Origin: Desulfovibrio sp. X2
GTDB taxonomy: Bacteria; Desulfobacterota; Desulfovibrionia; Desulfovibrionales; Desulfovibrionaceae
NCBI RefSeq assembly: GCF_000422205.1
Contig: NZ_ATHV01000004.1
Location: 124,001 to 188,000, forward strand
Reading direction: 5' to 3'
DNA: 64,000 nucleotides
A program made the translations under genes and the position numbers. How positions within the stretch are numbered: the first letter of the stretch is position 1; every line of letters starts with the position of its first letter. Below, in pieces: positions 20,737-29,706 of the stretch. The notes below the pieces were generated by a model. That model was not told the origin of the DNA and did not search any database. It saw only the letters and a list, made by a program, of their open reading frames with translations.

Positions 20737-21200
20737 CCGGCAAGGAGCTGCGCATCGTCGGCTTCCTCTGCAACTGGTGCTCCTACGGCGGGGCCGACAC
20801 CGCCGGCGTGGGCCGCTTCACGCAGCCCACGGACCTGCGGATCATCCGCGTGCCCTGCTCGGGCCGCATCGACCCCCTGTTCATCGTCAAGACGCTGCTG
20901 TCCGGCGCGGACGGCGTGCTGGTCTCCGGCTGCCACCCCCGCGACTGCCACTACACGAGCGGCAACCTGCTCGCCCGCCGCAGGCTCGAGGCGCTGAAGC
21001 GCTTCCTGCCCATCATCGGCGTGGAGCCCGGCCGCTTCGAGTACACCTGGGTCTCGGCCTCCGAGGGCCAGCGCTGGCAGCAGGTGGTGCAGCGCTTCAC
21101 CGAACAGGTGCACGCCCTCGGCCCCTCTCCGGCCAACGCCATCTTCGGGGCCTGCGGCGAGACCGCGCAAGACAAGGGAGGCTCCAGTGTCGCCATTTGA
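20724..21200 (+). CDS. flxD: MvhD-like [2Fe-2S] subunit FlxD
   Basis: A 158-residue protein with the MvhD pattern: CNWCSYGGADTAGV near residue 16, VPCSGRIDP and SGCHPRDCHYTSGN. MvhD links an electron-input module to HdrA; here it would connect the Flx NADH dehydrogenase to Hdr. It starts inside hdrA with GGAGGTGA about 9 bases upstream and its own end overlaps flxC by 14 bases. Overlaps of this size imply strictly coupled translation of the complex. Confidence 0.9.
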   Translation: MPILAGKELRIVGFLCNWCSYGGADTAGVGRFTQPTDLRIIRVPCSGRIDPLFIVKTLLSGADGVLVSGCHPRDCHYTSGNLLARRRLEALKRFLPIIGVEPGRFEYTWVSASEGQRWQQVVQRFTEQVHALGPSPANAIFGACGETAQDKGGSSVAI

Positions 21201-22146
21201 CGCCCTCAAGGAAAAGATCAAACAGGCGCTGCCCGACCTCGACTACGTGATCGGCTGGCAGCAGGGCTTCGATTCCCTGCACGCCACACCGCTGTTCATG
21301 CGCACCCCCGAGGACGTGGACAGGCTCATCTGGAACCCGCTGTGCGTGCACAACCTGAGCACCTACCTGCCGAGCCTCAAGGGCAAGAAGGTGGGCATCG
21401 TGCTCAAGGGCTGCGACAGCCGCGGCGTGATCGAGCTTCTCCAGGAGAACCTCGTCGAGCGTGAGAATCTGGTCCTCTTCGGCATGCCCTGCTCCGGCGT
21501 GGTCGACCTGACCAAAATCCGGCGCAAGGTGGGCGACCTCGAGCGCGTGAGCGGCGTCACCATCGACGACGCCGCCCTCGTGGCCACCACCCCCGAGGGC
21601 GAGGTCAGCATGCCGCGCGACGAGATCGCCGCGGACAAGTGCCTGGTCTGCCAGTTCCACAACGCCATCGAGCCCGACCATTTCGAGGGCGACCCCCTGC
21701 CGCCCTCCACCGGCGCGGACCTCGGCGGCGACGAGCTGGCCATGCTGGAAGCCATGGCCCCGGCCGAGCTCATGACCTACTGGGCCAAGCAGATGGAACG
21801 CTGCATCCGCTGCTACGCCTGCCGCAACGCCTGCCCCATGTGCGTGTGCCGCGACCACTGCATCGCCCAGAGCCGCGACCCGCACTGGCTGACGCAGGAG
21901 GATACGCCCCGCGAGAAGCTGATGTTCCAGCTGATCCACACCATGCACCTGGCCGGGCGCTGCATCCAGTGCGGCGAATGCCAGCGGGCCTGCCCCGTGG
22001 ACATCCCCATCCTGGCGCTGCGCCGCAAGATGGACCGGGTGATCCGGGAGCTCTTCGACTACCAGGCGGGGCTCGACGCCAAGGCGACGCCTCCGCTCTC
22101 CACCTTCCAGGTGGAAGAAGCCAACATCAAGGAGCGGAGGTGGTAA
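21187..22146 (+). CDS. flxC: FlxC iron–sulfur protein (F420 hydrogenase beta-like)
   Basis: A 319-residue protein with a GTG start preceded by GGGAGG. Two ferredoxin-type Cys groups lie in the C-terminal half (CIRCYACRNACPMCVCRDHC and CIQCGECQRACPVD). An N-terminal part resembles the beta-subunit family of F420-dependent enzymes (GKKVGIVLKGCDSRGVIELL). A separate CLVCQFHNAIEPDH stretch adds Cys residues. It is a predicted electron-transfer subunit of the FlxABCD–HdrABC complex. The stop overlaps the flxB start by one base. Confidence 0.85.
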   Translation: MSPFDALKEKIKQALPDLDYVIGWQQGFDSLHATPLFMRTPEDVDRLIWNPLCVHNLSTYLPSLKGKKVGIVLKGCDSRGVIELLQENLVERENLVLFGMPCSGVVDLTKIRRKVGDLERVSGVTIDDAALVATTPEGEVSMPRDEIAADKCLVCQFHNAIEPDHFEGDPLPPSTGADLGGDELAMLEAMAPAELMTYWAKQMERCIRCYACRNACPMCVCRDHCIAQSRDPHWLTQEDTPREKLMFQLIHTMHLAGRCIQCGECQRACPVDIPILALRRKMDRVIRELFDYQAGLDAKATPPLSTFQVEEANIKERRW

Positions 22147-23252
22147 TGGGCACTGCCGCGTTTCTTCCCAAGGACAAGCTCGCCGCCTGGCTCAAGGAGC
22201 TGGCGGGCGACCATATCGTGCTGCTTCCCCAGGCCCGCGGCGACGCCGTGGTCTTCTCCCCCCTCGACCCCGAGAAGGCCGAGGAGATGACCGCATCCGC
22301 GGTCTTCACCCGCGACGCCACCTGCCCGCCGAAAAGCGCGGTCTTCCCGGCCGAGCAGGAGCTTCTGCGCTACTCGCGCGTGAAGGACCCCGAGGATCCG
22401 GGCAAGGTGGACGTGCAGCTCGAGGTGACCATGCCCCGGCACCGCCGCCTCGTGTTCGGCGCGCGGCCCTGCGGCGTGCGGGGCTTCCTGACCTACGACC
22501 GCGTCTACTCCACGGACAAGCTGACCGATCCGTACTACGCCGCGCGCAGGCAGAACACCCTGTTCGTGACCATGGCCTGCGGCGAGTCCGGCAACACCTG
22601 CTTCTGCAACTGGGTCGGCTCCGGCCCGGACGACGCCTCTGGCTCGGACATGCTGCTCACCCCGGTGGAGGGCGGCTACCTCGTGGAGCCCGTGACCGAG
22701 CGGGGCGAGGCGCTGGTGCGCAACTCCGTGCTGGTCCCGGGCGACGACCGCGTGGCCGAGGCCGAGGCCGTGCGCGCGAAGGCGCGCGAGGAGCTCGAGA
22801 AGCGCTCCCCGGCCCCGGACCTCGCCGCCTCCACGCAGAGCCTCATGGACGTCTTCGACGACCTGGAGTTCTGGCAGGACATGTCGGCCAAGTGCATCAG
22901 CTGCGGCGCCTGCACTTACCTCTGCCCGACCTGCTACTGCTTCAACATCACGGACGAGGCCAAGGGCCTTTCCGGGCGCAGGATCCGCTCCTGGGACAAC
23001 TGCATGTCCTTCCAGTTCACGCTGGAGGCCAGCGGCCACAACCCGAGGCCGACCAAGGCGCACCGCCTGAAGAACCGCGTGGGGCACAAGTTCAGCTACT
23101 ACCCGGCGCTGCACGGCGGAGCCATCGCCTGCTGCGGCTGCGGACGGTGCATCAAGAGCTGCCCGGTGAGCGTGGACATCCGCGAGATCGTGCTCGCGGC
23201 CATCGCCAGGGCCGCGACCAAGGCCGAGAAGGCCGCCGAGGAGGCAGTGTAA
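22146..23252 (+). CDS. flxB: FlxB iron–sulfur protein (4Fe-4S dicluster type)
   Basis: A 368-residue protein. The N-terminal 230 residues resemble the F420 dehydrogenase beta-type or anaerobic sulfite reductase A-type fold (LVFGARPCGVRGFLTYDRVY, then MACGESGNTCFCNWVG). Two [4Fe-4S] ferredoxin motifs follow (CISCGACTYLCPTCYCFN and CCGCGRCIKSCPVSVD). It is an electron-transfer partner of FlxA and FlxC. The gene starts and ends with one-base TAATG overlaps with its neighbours, so the subunits are made in a coupled way. Confidence 0.87.
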   Translation: MGTAAFLPKDKLAAWLKELAGDHIVLLPQARGDAVVFSPLDPEKAEEMTASAVFTRDATCPPKSAVFPAEQELLRYSRVKDPEDPGKVDVQLEVTMPRHRRLVFGARPCGVRGFLTYDRVYSTDKLTDPYYAARRQNTLFVTMACGESGNTCFCNWVGSGPDDASGSDMLLTPVEGGYLVEPVTERGEALVRNSVLVPGDDRVAEAEAVRAKAREELEKRSPAPDLAASTQSLMDVFDDLEFWQDMSAKCISCGACTYLCPTCYCFNITDEAKGLSGRRIRSWDNCMSFQFTLEASGHNPRPTKAHRLKNRVGHKFSYYPALHGGAIACCGCGRCIKSCPVSVDIREIVLAAIARAATKAEKAAEEAV

Positions 23253-24088
23253 TGACCAGCCTGTCCAATCCTTATCTGCCCGAGATGGCGACCATCCTGG
23301 AGACGGTCCAGGAGACCCCGACCATCAAGACCTTCCGGCTGCGCCTGGACGACGAGGCCAAGATGAAGGCCTTCACCTTCCAGCCCGGCCAGGTGGGCCA
23401 GCTCTCGGCGTTCGGCACGGGCGAATCCACCTTCGTCATCAACTCCTCGCCCACGCGCATGGACTACCTGCAGTTCAGCGTCATGCGCTCGGGCGAGGTG
23501 ACCACCCGCCTGCACGGCCTCGTGGCCGGGGACAAGGTCGGCGTGCGCGCCCCCCTGGGCAACCACTTCCCGTACGAGGACATGAAGGGCAAGGACATCG
23601 TCTTCGTGGGCGGCGGCATCGGCATGGCGCCGCTGCGCACCCTGCTCCTCTTCATGCTCGACAACCGCAAGGACTACGGCAAGATCAGGCTGCTCTACGG
23701 CGCGCGCAGCCCCGAGGACATGGCCTTCAAGGCCGACCTCCCCGAGTGGATGGGCCGCGACGACATGGAGACGGTCCTGACCATCGACCGCGAGGCCGCG
23801 GGCTGGGAGCACCGCGTGGGGCTCATCCCCAACGTGCTGCTCGAGATGGAGCCCTCGCCCGAGAACGCCGTGGCCATCACCTGCGGCCCGCCGATCATGA
23901 TCAAGTTCACGCTGCAGGCGCTGAAGAAGCTCGGCTACGCCGACGAGCAGATCTACACCACGCTCGAGAAGCGCATGAAGTGCGGCGTGGGCCTGTGCGG
24001 CCGCTGCAACATCGGCACCAAGTACGTCTGCGTGGACGGCCCGGTCTTCACCTACGCCGAACTGCGCGACCTGCCCAACGAACTGTAG
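23252..24088 (+). CDS. flxA: FlxA FAD/NAD(P)-binding oxidoreductase
   Basis: A 278-residue NADH-oxidising subunit of the ferredoxin-NADP reductase / dihydroorotate dehydrogenase electron-transfer type. It has an FAD-binding beta-barrel (GQVGQLSAFGTGESTFVINSS), a nucleotide fold (VFVGGGIGMAPLRTLLLFML, RLLYGARSPEDM) and a C-terminal [2Fe-2S] site in MKCGVGLCGRCNIGTKYVC. NADH made by the alcohol dehydrogenases is the likely electron donor. It is the last of the seven overlapping hdr–flx genes; 20 bp later a small diiron protein gene follows. Confidence 0.9.
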   Translation: MTSLSNPYLPEMATILETVQETPTIKTFRLRLDDEAKMKAFTFQPGQVGQLSAFGTGESTFVINSSPTRMDYLQFSVMRSGEVTTRLHGLVAGDKVGVRAPLGNHFPYEDMKGKDIVFVGGGIGMAPLRTLLLFMLDNRKDYGKIRLLYGARSPEDMAFKADLPEWMGRDDMETVLTIDREAAGWEHRVGLIPNVLLEMEPSPENAVAITCGPPIMIKFTLQALKKLGYADEQIYTTLEKRMKCGVGLCGRCNIGTKYVCVDGPVFTYAELRDLPNEL

Positions 24089-24108
24089 AGCCCGAAAGGA
24101 CGGACGAT

Positions 24109-24594
24109 ATGGCCGAATTCTTCAAGGCTGCGGAGATCGCGGCGACTGCCGTGGAAATGGAGCGGCGGGGACAGGAGTTCTACAAGGCGCTCGCCCGGGC
24201 GGCGGACAACGAGGAGGTCAAGCGCTTCTTCGAGTACTTCGCCACCGAGGAGTCCCGCCACGAGGGCATCTTCCAGGGCATCGCCGACCAGCTCGGCCCG
24301 GTGGAGCTGCCCGCCTGGAGCAGCAACGAGGAATACATGGACTACGTCCAGGCGCTGCTCGACTCCCACGCCCTCTTCTCCCGGCCCCAGGGCTACGACA
24401 TGGCCGGACAGTGCAAGAGCCTCGAGGAGGCCCTGCGCATGGCCATGAGCTTCGAGAAGGACTCGCTGCTCTTCTTCATGGAGATGGCCGAGCTCGTGCC
24501 CGAAAAGCAGCGCGAGGCCGTGAAGCGCTGCGCGGCGGAGGAGCGCCTGCACCTGCGCCAGCTCGGTGAAATGCTCAAGCGCACCGCCGCCTGA
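24109..24594 (+). CDS. Rubrerythrin-like diiron protein without rubredoxin domain
   Basis: A 161-residue ferritin-like four-helix protein. The first half has Glu (EMERRGQEFY) and a EESRHE helix; the second half has SFEKDSLLFF and AAEERLHLRQL. These are the four carboxylate helices of the rubrerythrin/YciF type. No CxxC pair for a rubredoxin domain is present. A peroxide-handling or electron-buffer role is plausible but unproven. AAAGGA lies 8 bases before the ATG, and the gene is 20 bp after flxA in the same operon. Confidence 0.8.
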   Translation: MAEFFKAAEIAATAVEMERRGQEFYKALARAADNEEVKRFFEYFATEESRHEGIFQGIADQLGPVELPAWSSNEEYMDYVQALLDSHALFSRPQGYDMAGQCKSLEEALRMAMSFEKDSLLFFMEMAELVPEKQREAVKRCAAEERLHLRQLGEMLKRTAA

Positions 24595-24770
24595 GCGGCG
24601 CGCCTGCCGGGCGCAGAGGCCTCGGCCCGCGCGCGGCGATGCGCGACGACGTGCGCGGCCTTGACCGCGCGTGCCCGGCAGTCGCCATGGTCGCGCCTCC
24701 CCGCGAGGCGCGGCCCGGCCGGCGAGGCGGCCCGGTCCCGAAGAGCCGCCCCGAACCACGGAGGGCCTGC

Positions 24771-25607
24771 ATGTTCTTCGACTACAGAATTCCGGACGCT
24801 CTGGATCTGCTCAGCTACGGCAGCCATACCTCCCCGGCCCGCCCCCAGGCCTCCGGCCCGGGCGGCATGCTCCGCTGCCCCGGTCCGTACCTCGCCTCGC
24901 CGCTCTTCGCCGCGCAGCGCTTCCGCCGCCAGCGCGCCGGGGGCAGCACCACGCTGGCCACGCTCGAGGACGCCTGGGAGCTGCTCTTCACCGGAGAACG
25001 GCTGGACCAGGACGACCTCGACGTGCTGCTCGGCTGCGTGGAGATGGCGATCGAACGCCAGCGCCCGGGCAGCGCGGTGCGCTTCGCGGTGCCCGACTTC
25101 CTGCACCGTTTGGGCAGGCGCGTCTCGGGACGCTCGCGCGACCGTCTGGCCGCGAGCCTCCTGCGCATCGAGCACGGCCGCCTCTCCCTGTGCGGACAGT
25201 CCGTGAAGACCTACACCCAGCTTCTGTCCACCGTGGTCATCGACCAGGAGCGCGACATCTGCCAGGTGGAGGTCAATCCCGAGGTCGTGGCGGCCGTGGC
25301 CGCGATGCCGAGCCCCCTGGTCTTCATCCACGATCGGCTGCGCCTCGGCCCCCGCCCCCTGGCCAAATGGCTGCTCGGTCTTATCTGGACCCTGAAGGAC
25401 GAATACACCCTCGACGAGGAGGAGCTTCTGCGGCTGTGCGGCCGTCCCTCCCCGGGGAGGCAGCCGCTGGGAACGCTCCTGCACAAGGCCTTGTTCTTCC
25501 TCGGCGAGATGGGGTATGCAGAGAATATAACTGAATATCCCGACGGACGGATCGGAGTGCGCGGACTGGGGGGAGCCTCGGGCCCGGCACGCCGCCGCAG
25601 GGCGTGA
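24771..25607 (+). CDS. TrfA-like (plasmid replication initiator family) protein
   Basis: A 278-residue protein resembling the TrfA-type initiators of broad-host-range plasmids. It has an ERLDQDDLDVLLGCVEMA helix, VRFAVPDFLHRLGRRVSGR and SRDRLAASLLRIEHGRLSL, then a second winged-helix-like half ending in RPLAKWLLGLIWTLKDE. Such proteins bind DNA through winged helices. No plasmid genes or obvious iterons lie nearby, so here it may be a co-opted regulator. The ATG follows GGAGGG. It sits between the diiron protein and the second adh, with 176 bp of non-coding GC-rich DNA before it. Confidence 0.55.
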   Translation: MFFDYRIPDALDLLSYGSHTSPARPQASGPGGMLRCPGPYLASPLFAAQRFRRQRAGGSTTLATLEDAWELLFTGERLDQDDLDVLLGCVEMAIERQRPGSAVRFAVPDFLHRLGRRVSGRSRDRLAASLLRIEHGRLSLCGQSVKTYTQLLSTVVIDQERDICQVEVNPEVVAAVAAMPSPLVFIHDRLRLGPRPLAKWLLGLIWTLKDEYTLDEEELLRLCGRPSPGRQPLGTLLHKALFFLGEMGYAENITEYPDGRIGVRGLGGASGPARRRRA

Positions 25608-25620
25608 GGAACACCGCAGA

Positions 25621-26763
25621 ATGCAAGCAACAAAGTTCGCCATCCCCGAGATCATCTTCGGGCGGGGCAGCATCATCCACGTGGCGCAGTGCGCCAAGCG
25701 GCTGGGCGCCAAGCGCGTCCTGCTGATCAGCGACACCGGCGTCGAGCGCTCGGGCTGGGTCGAGCGCGTCATGGACATCCTGCGCGAGAACAGCGTGGAG
25801 TGGGTCTACTTCAACGAGGTCAACTCCAACCCGCGCGACTACCAGGTCTACGAGGGCTTCGAGGTCTACACCGAGGCCAAGGCCGACGTGATCATCGCCA
25901 TCGGCGGGGGCAGCCCCATCGACGCGGCCAAGGGCATCGCCATCCTGGCGGGCAACGGCGGGCGCATCAACGACTACGAGGGCGCGAACCGCGTCATGCG
26001 GCCCCTGCCGCCCATGGTCTACCTGCCGACCACGGCGGGCAGCGGCTCGGACATGTCGCAGTTCTGCATCATCACGGACGTGGCGCGCCAGCTCAAGATG
26101 TCCATCATCAGCCGCTCGCTCGTGCCCAACATCTCGATCATCGACCCGCTCATCCTGCTCACCAAGAGCCAGGAGCTGATCATCGCCTCGGCCGTCGACG
26201 CCTTCTCCCACGCGGTGGAGTCCTACGTCTCGCGCATCGCCTCGCCCTTCACCACGCACCAGGCGCTGCTGGCCATCAACCTGATCATCCCGAACCTCAT
26301 GCGCGCCGTGGAGGACCGCTCCATCGAGGCGCTCGAGCAGCTGTCCATCGCCTCGACGGCCGCGGGCATGTCCTTCTCCAACGCCGGGCTCGGCGCGGCC
26401 CATGCCCTGGCCCACTCGCTGGGCGGCATGTTCGACGTGCTGCACGGCCTGGTGCACCCGGTCCTGCTGCCGGAGATCATGCGCTTCAACACCCCGGCCT
26501 GCCCGGAGAAGATGGGCACCATCGGCCGCTGCATCATCGGCGACCGCAAGTGTCCGGACGAGGTGGCCGCGCTCGAGGGCATCGAGCGGCTGCAGGAGTT
26601 CTTCACCGAGCTCGCCGTGCCTGTGAGGCTGCGCGACATCCTGCCCGACCAGTCGTCCTTCGAGCGGCTGGCCGGGGCCGCGGTGGGCGACGCCTGCAAC
26701 CTGACCAACCCGCGGACGGCGGGCAAGGACGACTTCCTGGCCATCTGCGAGAGGGCCTGGTGA
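25621..26763 (+). CDS. adh: Second iron-containing alcohol dehydrogenase
   Basis: A 380-residue Fe-ADH paralogue, clearly diverged from the one at 15993. Nucleotide site: AIGGGSPIDAAKGIAIL. Metal ligands: Asp and His in SAVDAFSHAVESYVS, then HALAHSLGGMFDVLHGLVHP. The N-terminal FAIPEIIFGRGS is typical of butanol- or lactaldehyde-type Fe-ADHs. It may use a different alcohol or run in the reducing direction. It overlaps the histidine kinase gene by one base (TGATG), linking enzyme and regulator. The ribosome site is a weak GAGGAA. Confidence 0.9.
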   Translation: MQATKFAIPEIIFGRGSIIHVAQCAKRLGAKRVLLISDTGVERSGWVERVMDILRENSVEWVYFNEVNSNPRDYQVYEGFEVYTEAKADVIIAIGGGSPIDAAKGIAILAGNGGRINDYEGANRVMRPLPPMVYLPTTAGSGSDMSQFCIITDVARQLKMSIISRSLVPNISIIDPLILLTKSQELIIASAVDAFSHAVESYVSRIASPFTTHQALLAINLIIPNLMRAVEDRSIEALEQLSIASTAAGMSFSNAGLGAAHALAHSLGGMFDVLHGLVHPVLLPEIMRFNTPACPEKMGTIGRCIIGDRKCPDEVAALEGIERLQEFFTELAVPVRLRDILPDQSSFERLAGAAVGDACNLTNPRTAGKDDFLAICERAW

Positions 26764-27995
26764 TGGCGACCGAACTGCAACCCTCCCTCGAAGACCTCAT
26801 CGGCATCGAGCACTGCAAGCTCGGCTTCTTCAAGGAGCTGCGCCAGAAGCTCAAGGAGCTCAAGGCCTCGAACAAGGAGTCCGAGCAGCGCCGCCAGGAG
26901 ATCGCGGCCATTCTCGACGGCATCACGGACATCATGATGGTCCTCTCCGAGGACCTGCGCATCATCTCCGTGAACCACGTCTTCCATCGCCTGCTCGGCG
27001 TGAAGAACCCCGTGGGCCGGTTCTGCTACGACATCTTCCGCGGCGAGCGCCACCCCTGCCCGGAATGCCCGGCCCACCACTCGTTTTTGACCAACACGGT
27101 CTGCCGCGAGACGGCCATCTTCACCATCGGCGAGCGCAACCGCCAGTTCGAGATGGTGGCCTCGCCCATCCAGAACCCGGACAAGACGCAGCGGCGCATC
27201 CTGATCTTCAAGCGCGACGTGACCATGGAGAAGGAGTACCAGGCCAAGTTCTACCAGGCCGAGAAGATGGCCACCATCGGCCTGCTGGCCGCGGGCGTGG
27301 CCCACGAGGTGAACAACCCCCTGACCTCCATCTCCGGCTTCGCCGAGGGCATCAAGCGCCGCCTCTCCAAGATCGAGAACAAGGACGTGGCCGGGCTCGA
27401 GGACATCGAGGACTACGCCGCGACCATCCTCAAGGAGTGCCGCCGCTGCCAGGGCATCGTGCAGGCGCTCCTGACCTTCAGCCGACCCAAGTCCTCGCCC
27501 TTCAGTCCGCTGGACCTGAACGTGGTCGTGGGCGACACGCTGAAGCTCCTGCAGCACAACATCCTGCGCATCAAGGATCGCGAGATCAACCTGCGCCTGG
27601 ACCTCTGCGAGTCCCTGCCGCTCATCTACGGCGACGAATCGCAGCTCAAGCAGGTCATGCTGAACCTGCTCATCAACGCCCGCGACGCCGTCGAGGAGGC
27701 GGGGGGCGAGGGCAGCATCACCATCCGCACCATGAAGGCCGGGAAGGACATGGTCCAGCTGGCCGTGGAGGACACCGGGTGCGGCATTCCCCAGGAAAAC
27801 ATGGGCAAGCTCTTCGAGCCCTTCTTCACCACGAAGAACGTCGGCCGGGGCAGCGGCATCGGGCTGTCCACGTGCTACGGCATAGTCAAGGAACACTGCG
27901 GCGAGATCATCGTCTGCAGCCAGGTGGGAAACGGGTCCCACTTCGTGGTCAAACTCCCCGTCAATCCGGAACAGCAACGTGAACAGCCAGTATAA
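26763..27995 (+). CDS. PAS-domain sensor histidine kinase
   Basis: A 410-residue cytosolic kinase without membrane segments. A coiled coil (residues 20–50) precedes a PAS domain (about 48–155) holding Cys88, Cys99, Cys102 and Cys114, including HPCPECPAHH. A HisKA domain with His181 (AGVAHEVNNPLTS) and an HATPase domain (NLLINARDAV, DTGCGIP, GRGSGIGLSTCYGIV) follow. The NtrB-like arrangement fits partnership with the sigma54 activator encoded next, which overlaps by 17 bases. The Cys cluster suggests sensing of redox state, metal or thiol/aldehyde reactivity; that is inference. Confidence 0.9.
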   Translation: MATELQPSLEDLIGIEHCKLGFFKELRQKLKELKASNKESEQRRQEIAAILDGITDIMMVLSEDLRIISVNHVFHRLLGVKNPVGRFCYDIFRGERHPCPECPAHHSFLTNTVCRETAIFTIGERNRQFEMVASPIQNPDKTQRRILIFKRDVTMEKEYQAKFYQAEKMATIGLLAAGVAHEVNNPLTSISGFAEGIKRRLSKIENKDVAGLEDIEDYAATILKECRRCQGIVQALLTFSRPKSSPFSPLDLNVVVGDTLKLLQHNILRIKDREINLRLDLCESLPLIYGDESQLKQVMLNLLINARDAVEEAGGEGSITIRTMKAGKDMVQLAVEDTGCGIPQENMGKLFEPFFTTKNVGRGSGIGLSTCYGIVKEHCGEIIVCSQVGNGSHFVVKLPVNPEQQREQPV

Positions 27996-29310
27996 CGTCC
28001 TCGTCGTCGACGACGAGCAGTCCATAGTCAAGCTCTTCAAGAAGGAGCTCACGACGCCCGAACGCGCGGTGCACTGCGCGGGCACGGGCCGCCAGGCCCG
28101 CGACATGGTGCGCAAGTCCCAGTACGAGGTCGTGGTCCTCGACCTGCGCCTGCCGGACTCGAGCGGCCTCGAGCTTTTGGCCGAGTTCCGCCAGCGCATC
28201 CCGGACGTGGAGGTGATCATCATCTCGGGCCACGGCGACATCGACAGCGCCGTGGAGGCCATGAAGCTCGGCGCGTACGACTACGTGACCAAGCCCTTCA
28301 ACCTCGACGAGGTGGAGATCATCATCGAGCGCGCCTACCAGCGCGTCTGCCTGCAGCGCGAGAACCGCTCCCTCAAGCACTCCCAGAGCCGCCAGCGGCC
28401 CGCCATGCTGGTCGGGCGCTCCGAGGCCATCAAGCAGATCCAGTTCCTGATCCAGAAGGTGGCGCCCACGGACGTGCCCGTGCTCATCACCGGCGAGTCC
28501 GGCACGGGCAAGGACGTGGTGGCCGCGGCCATCCACGCCCACAGCGAGCGCGCGGACAAGCCGCTGATCATCAAGAACTGCGCCACGCTGCAAAAAGAGC
28601 TGGCGCGCAGCGAGCTCTTCGGCCACGCCAAGGGGGCCTTCACCGGCGCCACCGAGGCCCAGGACGGCCTCATGTCCTTCGCCAACCGCGGCACCCTCTT
28701 CCTGGACGAGATCGGCGAGCTGCCGCTGGGCGTGCAGGGCTCGCTCCTGCGCGTGCTGGAGAGCAAGGCGTACCGCCGCGTGGGCGAGAAGGACGAGTGC
28801 CAGACCGACGTGCGCTTCCTCTTCGCCACCAACCGGAACCTGCAGTCCGAGGTGGAGTCCGGCAACTTCCACGAGGCGCTGCTGCACCGCATCAACGTCT
28901 TCAACATCCACATCCCGCCGCTGTGCGAGCGCAAGGAGGACATCCCCCTCCTGGTGGAATACTTCCTGGGCCGCATCATGGCCATGCGCACGCCCTGCAC
29001 GGTGAGCGAAGGGGCCATGAACTGCCTCATCAACTACCAGTGGCCCGGCAACATCCGCGAGCTCAGGAACGTCATCGAGCGCAGCATCATCCTCGCGGAG
29101 GACGGCCGGATCACGGAGCAGGTCCTGCCCATGGAGCTTCTCGGCAAGGAGAAGGCCCCGGGCAACTTCCTCTCCATGGAGGCCGTGGAGCGGCAGCACA
29201 TCCACAAGGTCATGCAGCTGTGCAACCGCAACCGCAGCCAGGTGGCGGAGACGCTGGGCATCAGCCGCAAGACGCTCTACCGCAAGCTGCGGCAGTACGA
29301 TCTGGAGTAG
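27979..29310 (+). CDS. Sigma54-dependent response regulator (NtrC family)
   Basis: A 443-residue enhancer-binding protein with a GTG start inside the kinase gene. The receiver (1–120) has Asp11, Asp12 and phospho-acceptor Asp55. The AAA+ domain has Walker A GESGTGKD at about 182–189 and an intact GAFTGA loop at 219–224, needed to contact sigma54. A Fis-type helix-turn-helix ends the protein ([19 protein letters not shown]). It is the obvious candidate activator for the sigma54 promoters at 15435–15449, 15909–15924 and 29606–29620; I infer this from location. Confidence 0.94.
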   Translation: MNSQYNVLVVDDEQSIVKLFKKELTTPERAVHCAGTGRQARDMVRKSQYEVVVLDLRLPDSSGLELLAEFRQRIPDVEVIIISGHGDIDSAVEAMKLGAYDYVTKPFNLDEVEIIIERAYQRVCLQRENRSLKHSQSRQRPAMLVGRSEAIKQIQFLIQKVAPTDVPVLITGESGTGKDVVAAAIHAHSERADKPLIIKNCATLQKELARSELFGHAKGAFTGATEAQDGLMSFANRGTLFLDEIGELPLGVQGSLLRVLESKAYRRVGEKDECQTDVRFLFATNRNLQSEVESGNFHEALLHRINVFNIHIPPLCERKEDIPLLVEYFLGRIMAMRTPCTVSEGAMNCLINYQWPGNIRELRNVIERSIILAEDGRITEQVLPMELLGKEKAPGNFLSMEAVERQHIHKVMQLCNRNRSQVAETLGISRKTLYRKLRQYDLE

Positions 29311-29605
29311 ATCATCGGACGCCGCGCGCGGTCCGTCCCACACGCCCCGGGACGCGGCCGCGCGCGGTGTTCCATCCCTTCCGGCCCCGAACCTCCCGGG
29401 AGGGGGCCTGCCGCCTCGGATCCGCGACACCGTGCCGCCGCGCGCACGGCAGTTACCGCCGCCCGCCTTGCATCCCCCCCCAAAATACGACTCTACCGGT
29501 CAAAAATCTATTTTTCATCTATTCAGAGCTTGAAATTGACGGAATTCCTTACATTTATTGCCTGCCGCACAAAAATTTCGCCAGCCATGCCGAGATATTA
29601 GCAAA

Positions 29606-29620
29606 AGGCACGCTTATTGC
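29606..29620 (+). promoter_or_regulatory. Sigma54 (-24/-12) promoter upstream of the radical SAM gene
   Basis: AGGCACGCTTATTGC matches TGGCACG-N4-TTGC at all but the first base, with GG (29607–29608) and GC (29619–29620) 10 bases apart and a T-run after it. It lies in an AT-rich patch of the otherwise gene-free 29311–29706. The expected start is near 29632. Confidence 0.75.
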
Positions 29621-29706
29621 TTTTTTCTACGTATTTTCCCTACCGGAACCTCTTGCAGGGTACCCGGGCGAGTGGCCTTTGCTCACCCTTACCAGGACCA
29701 TGAGCA

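Noticed and set aside
24771-25607. Integrated plasmid or replication origin
   Set aside because: Only a TrfA-like protein is present; I see no iterons, AT-rich origin, partition, mobilisation or toxin–antitoxin genes.
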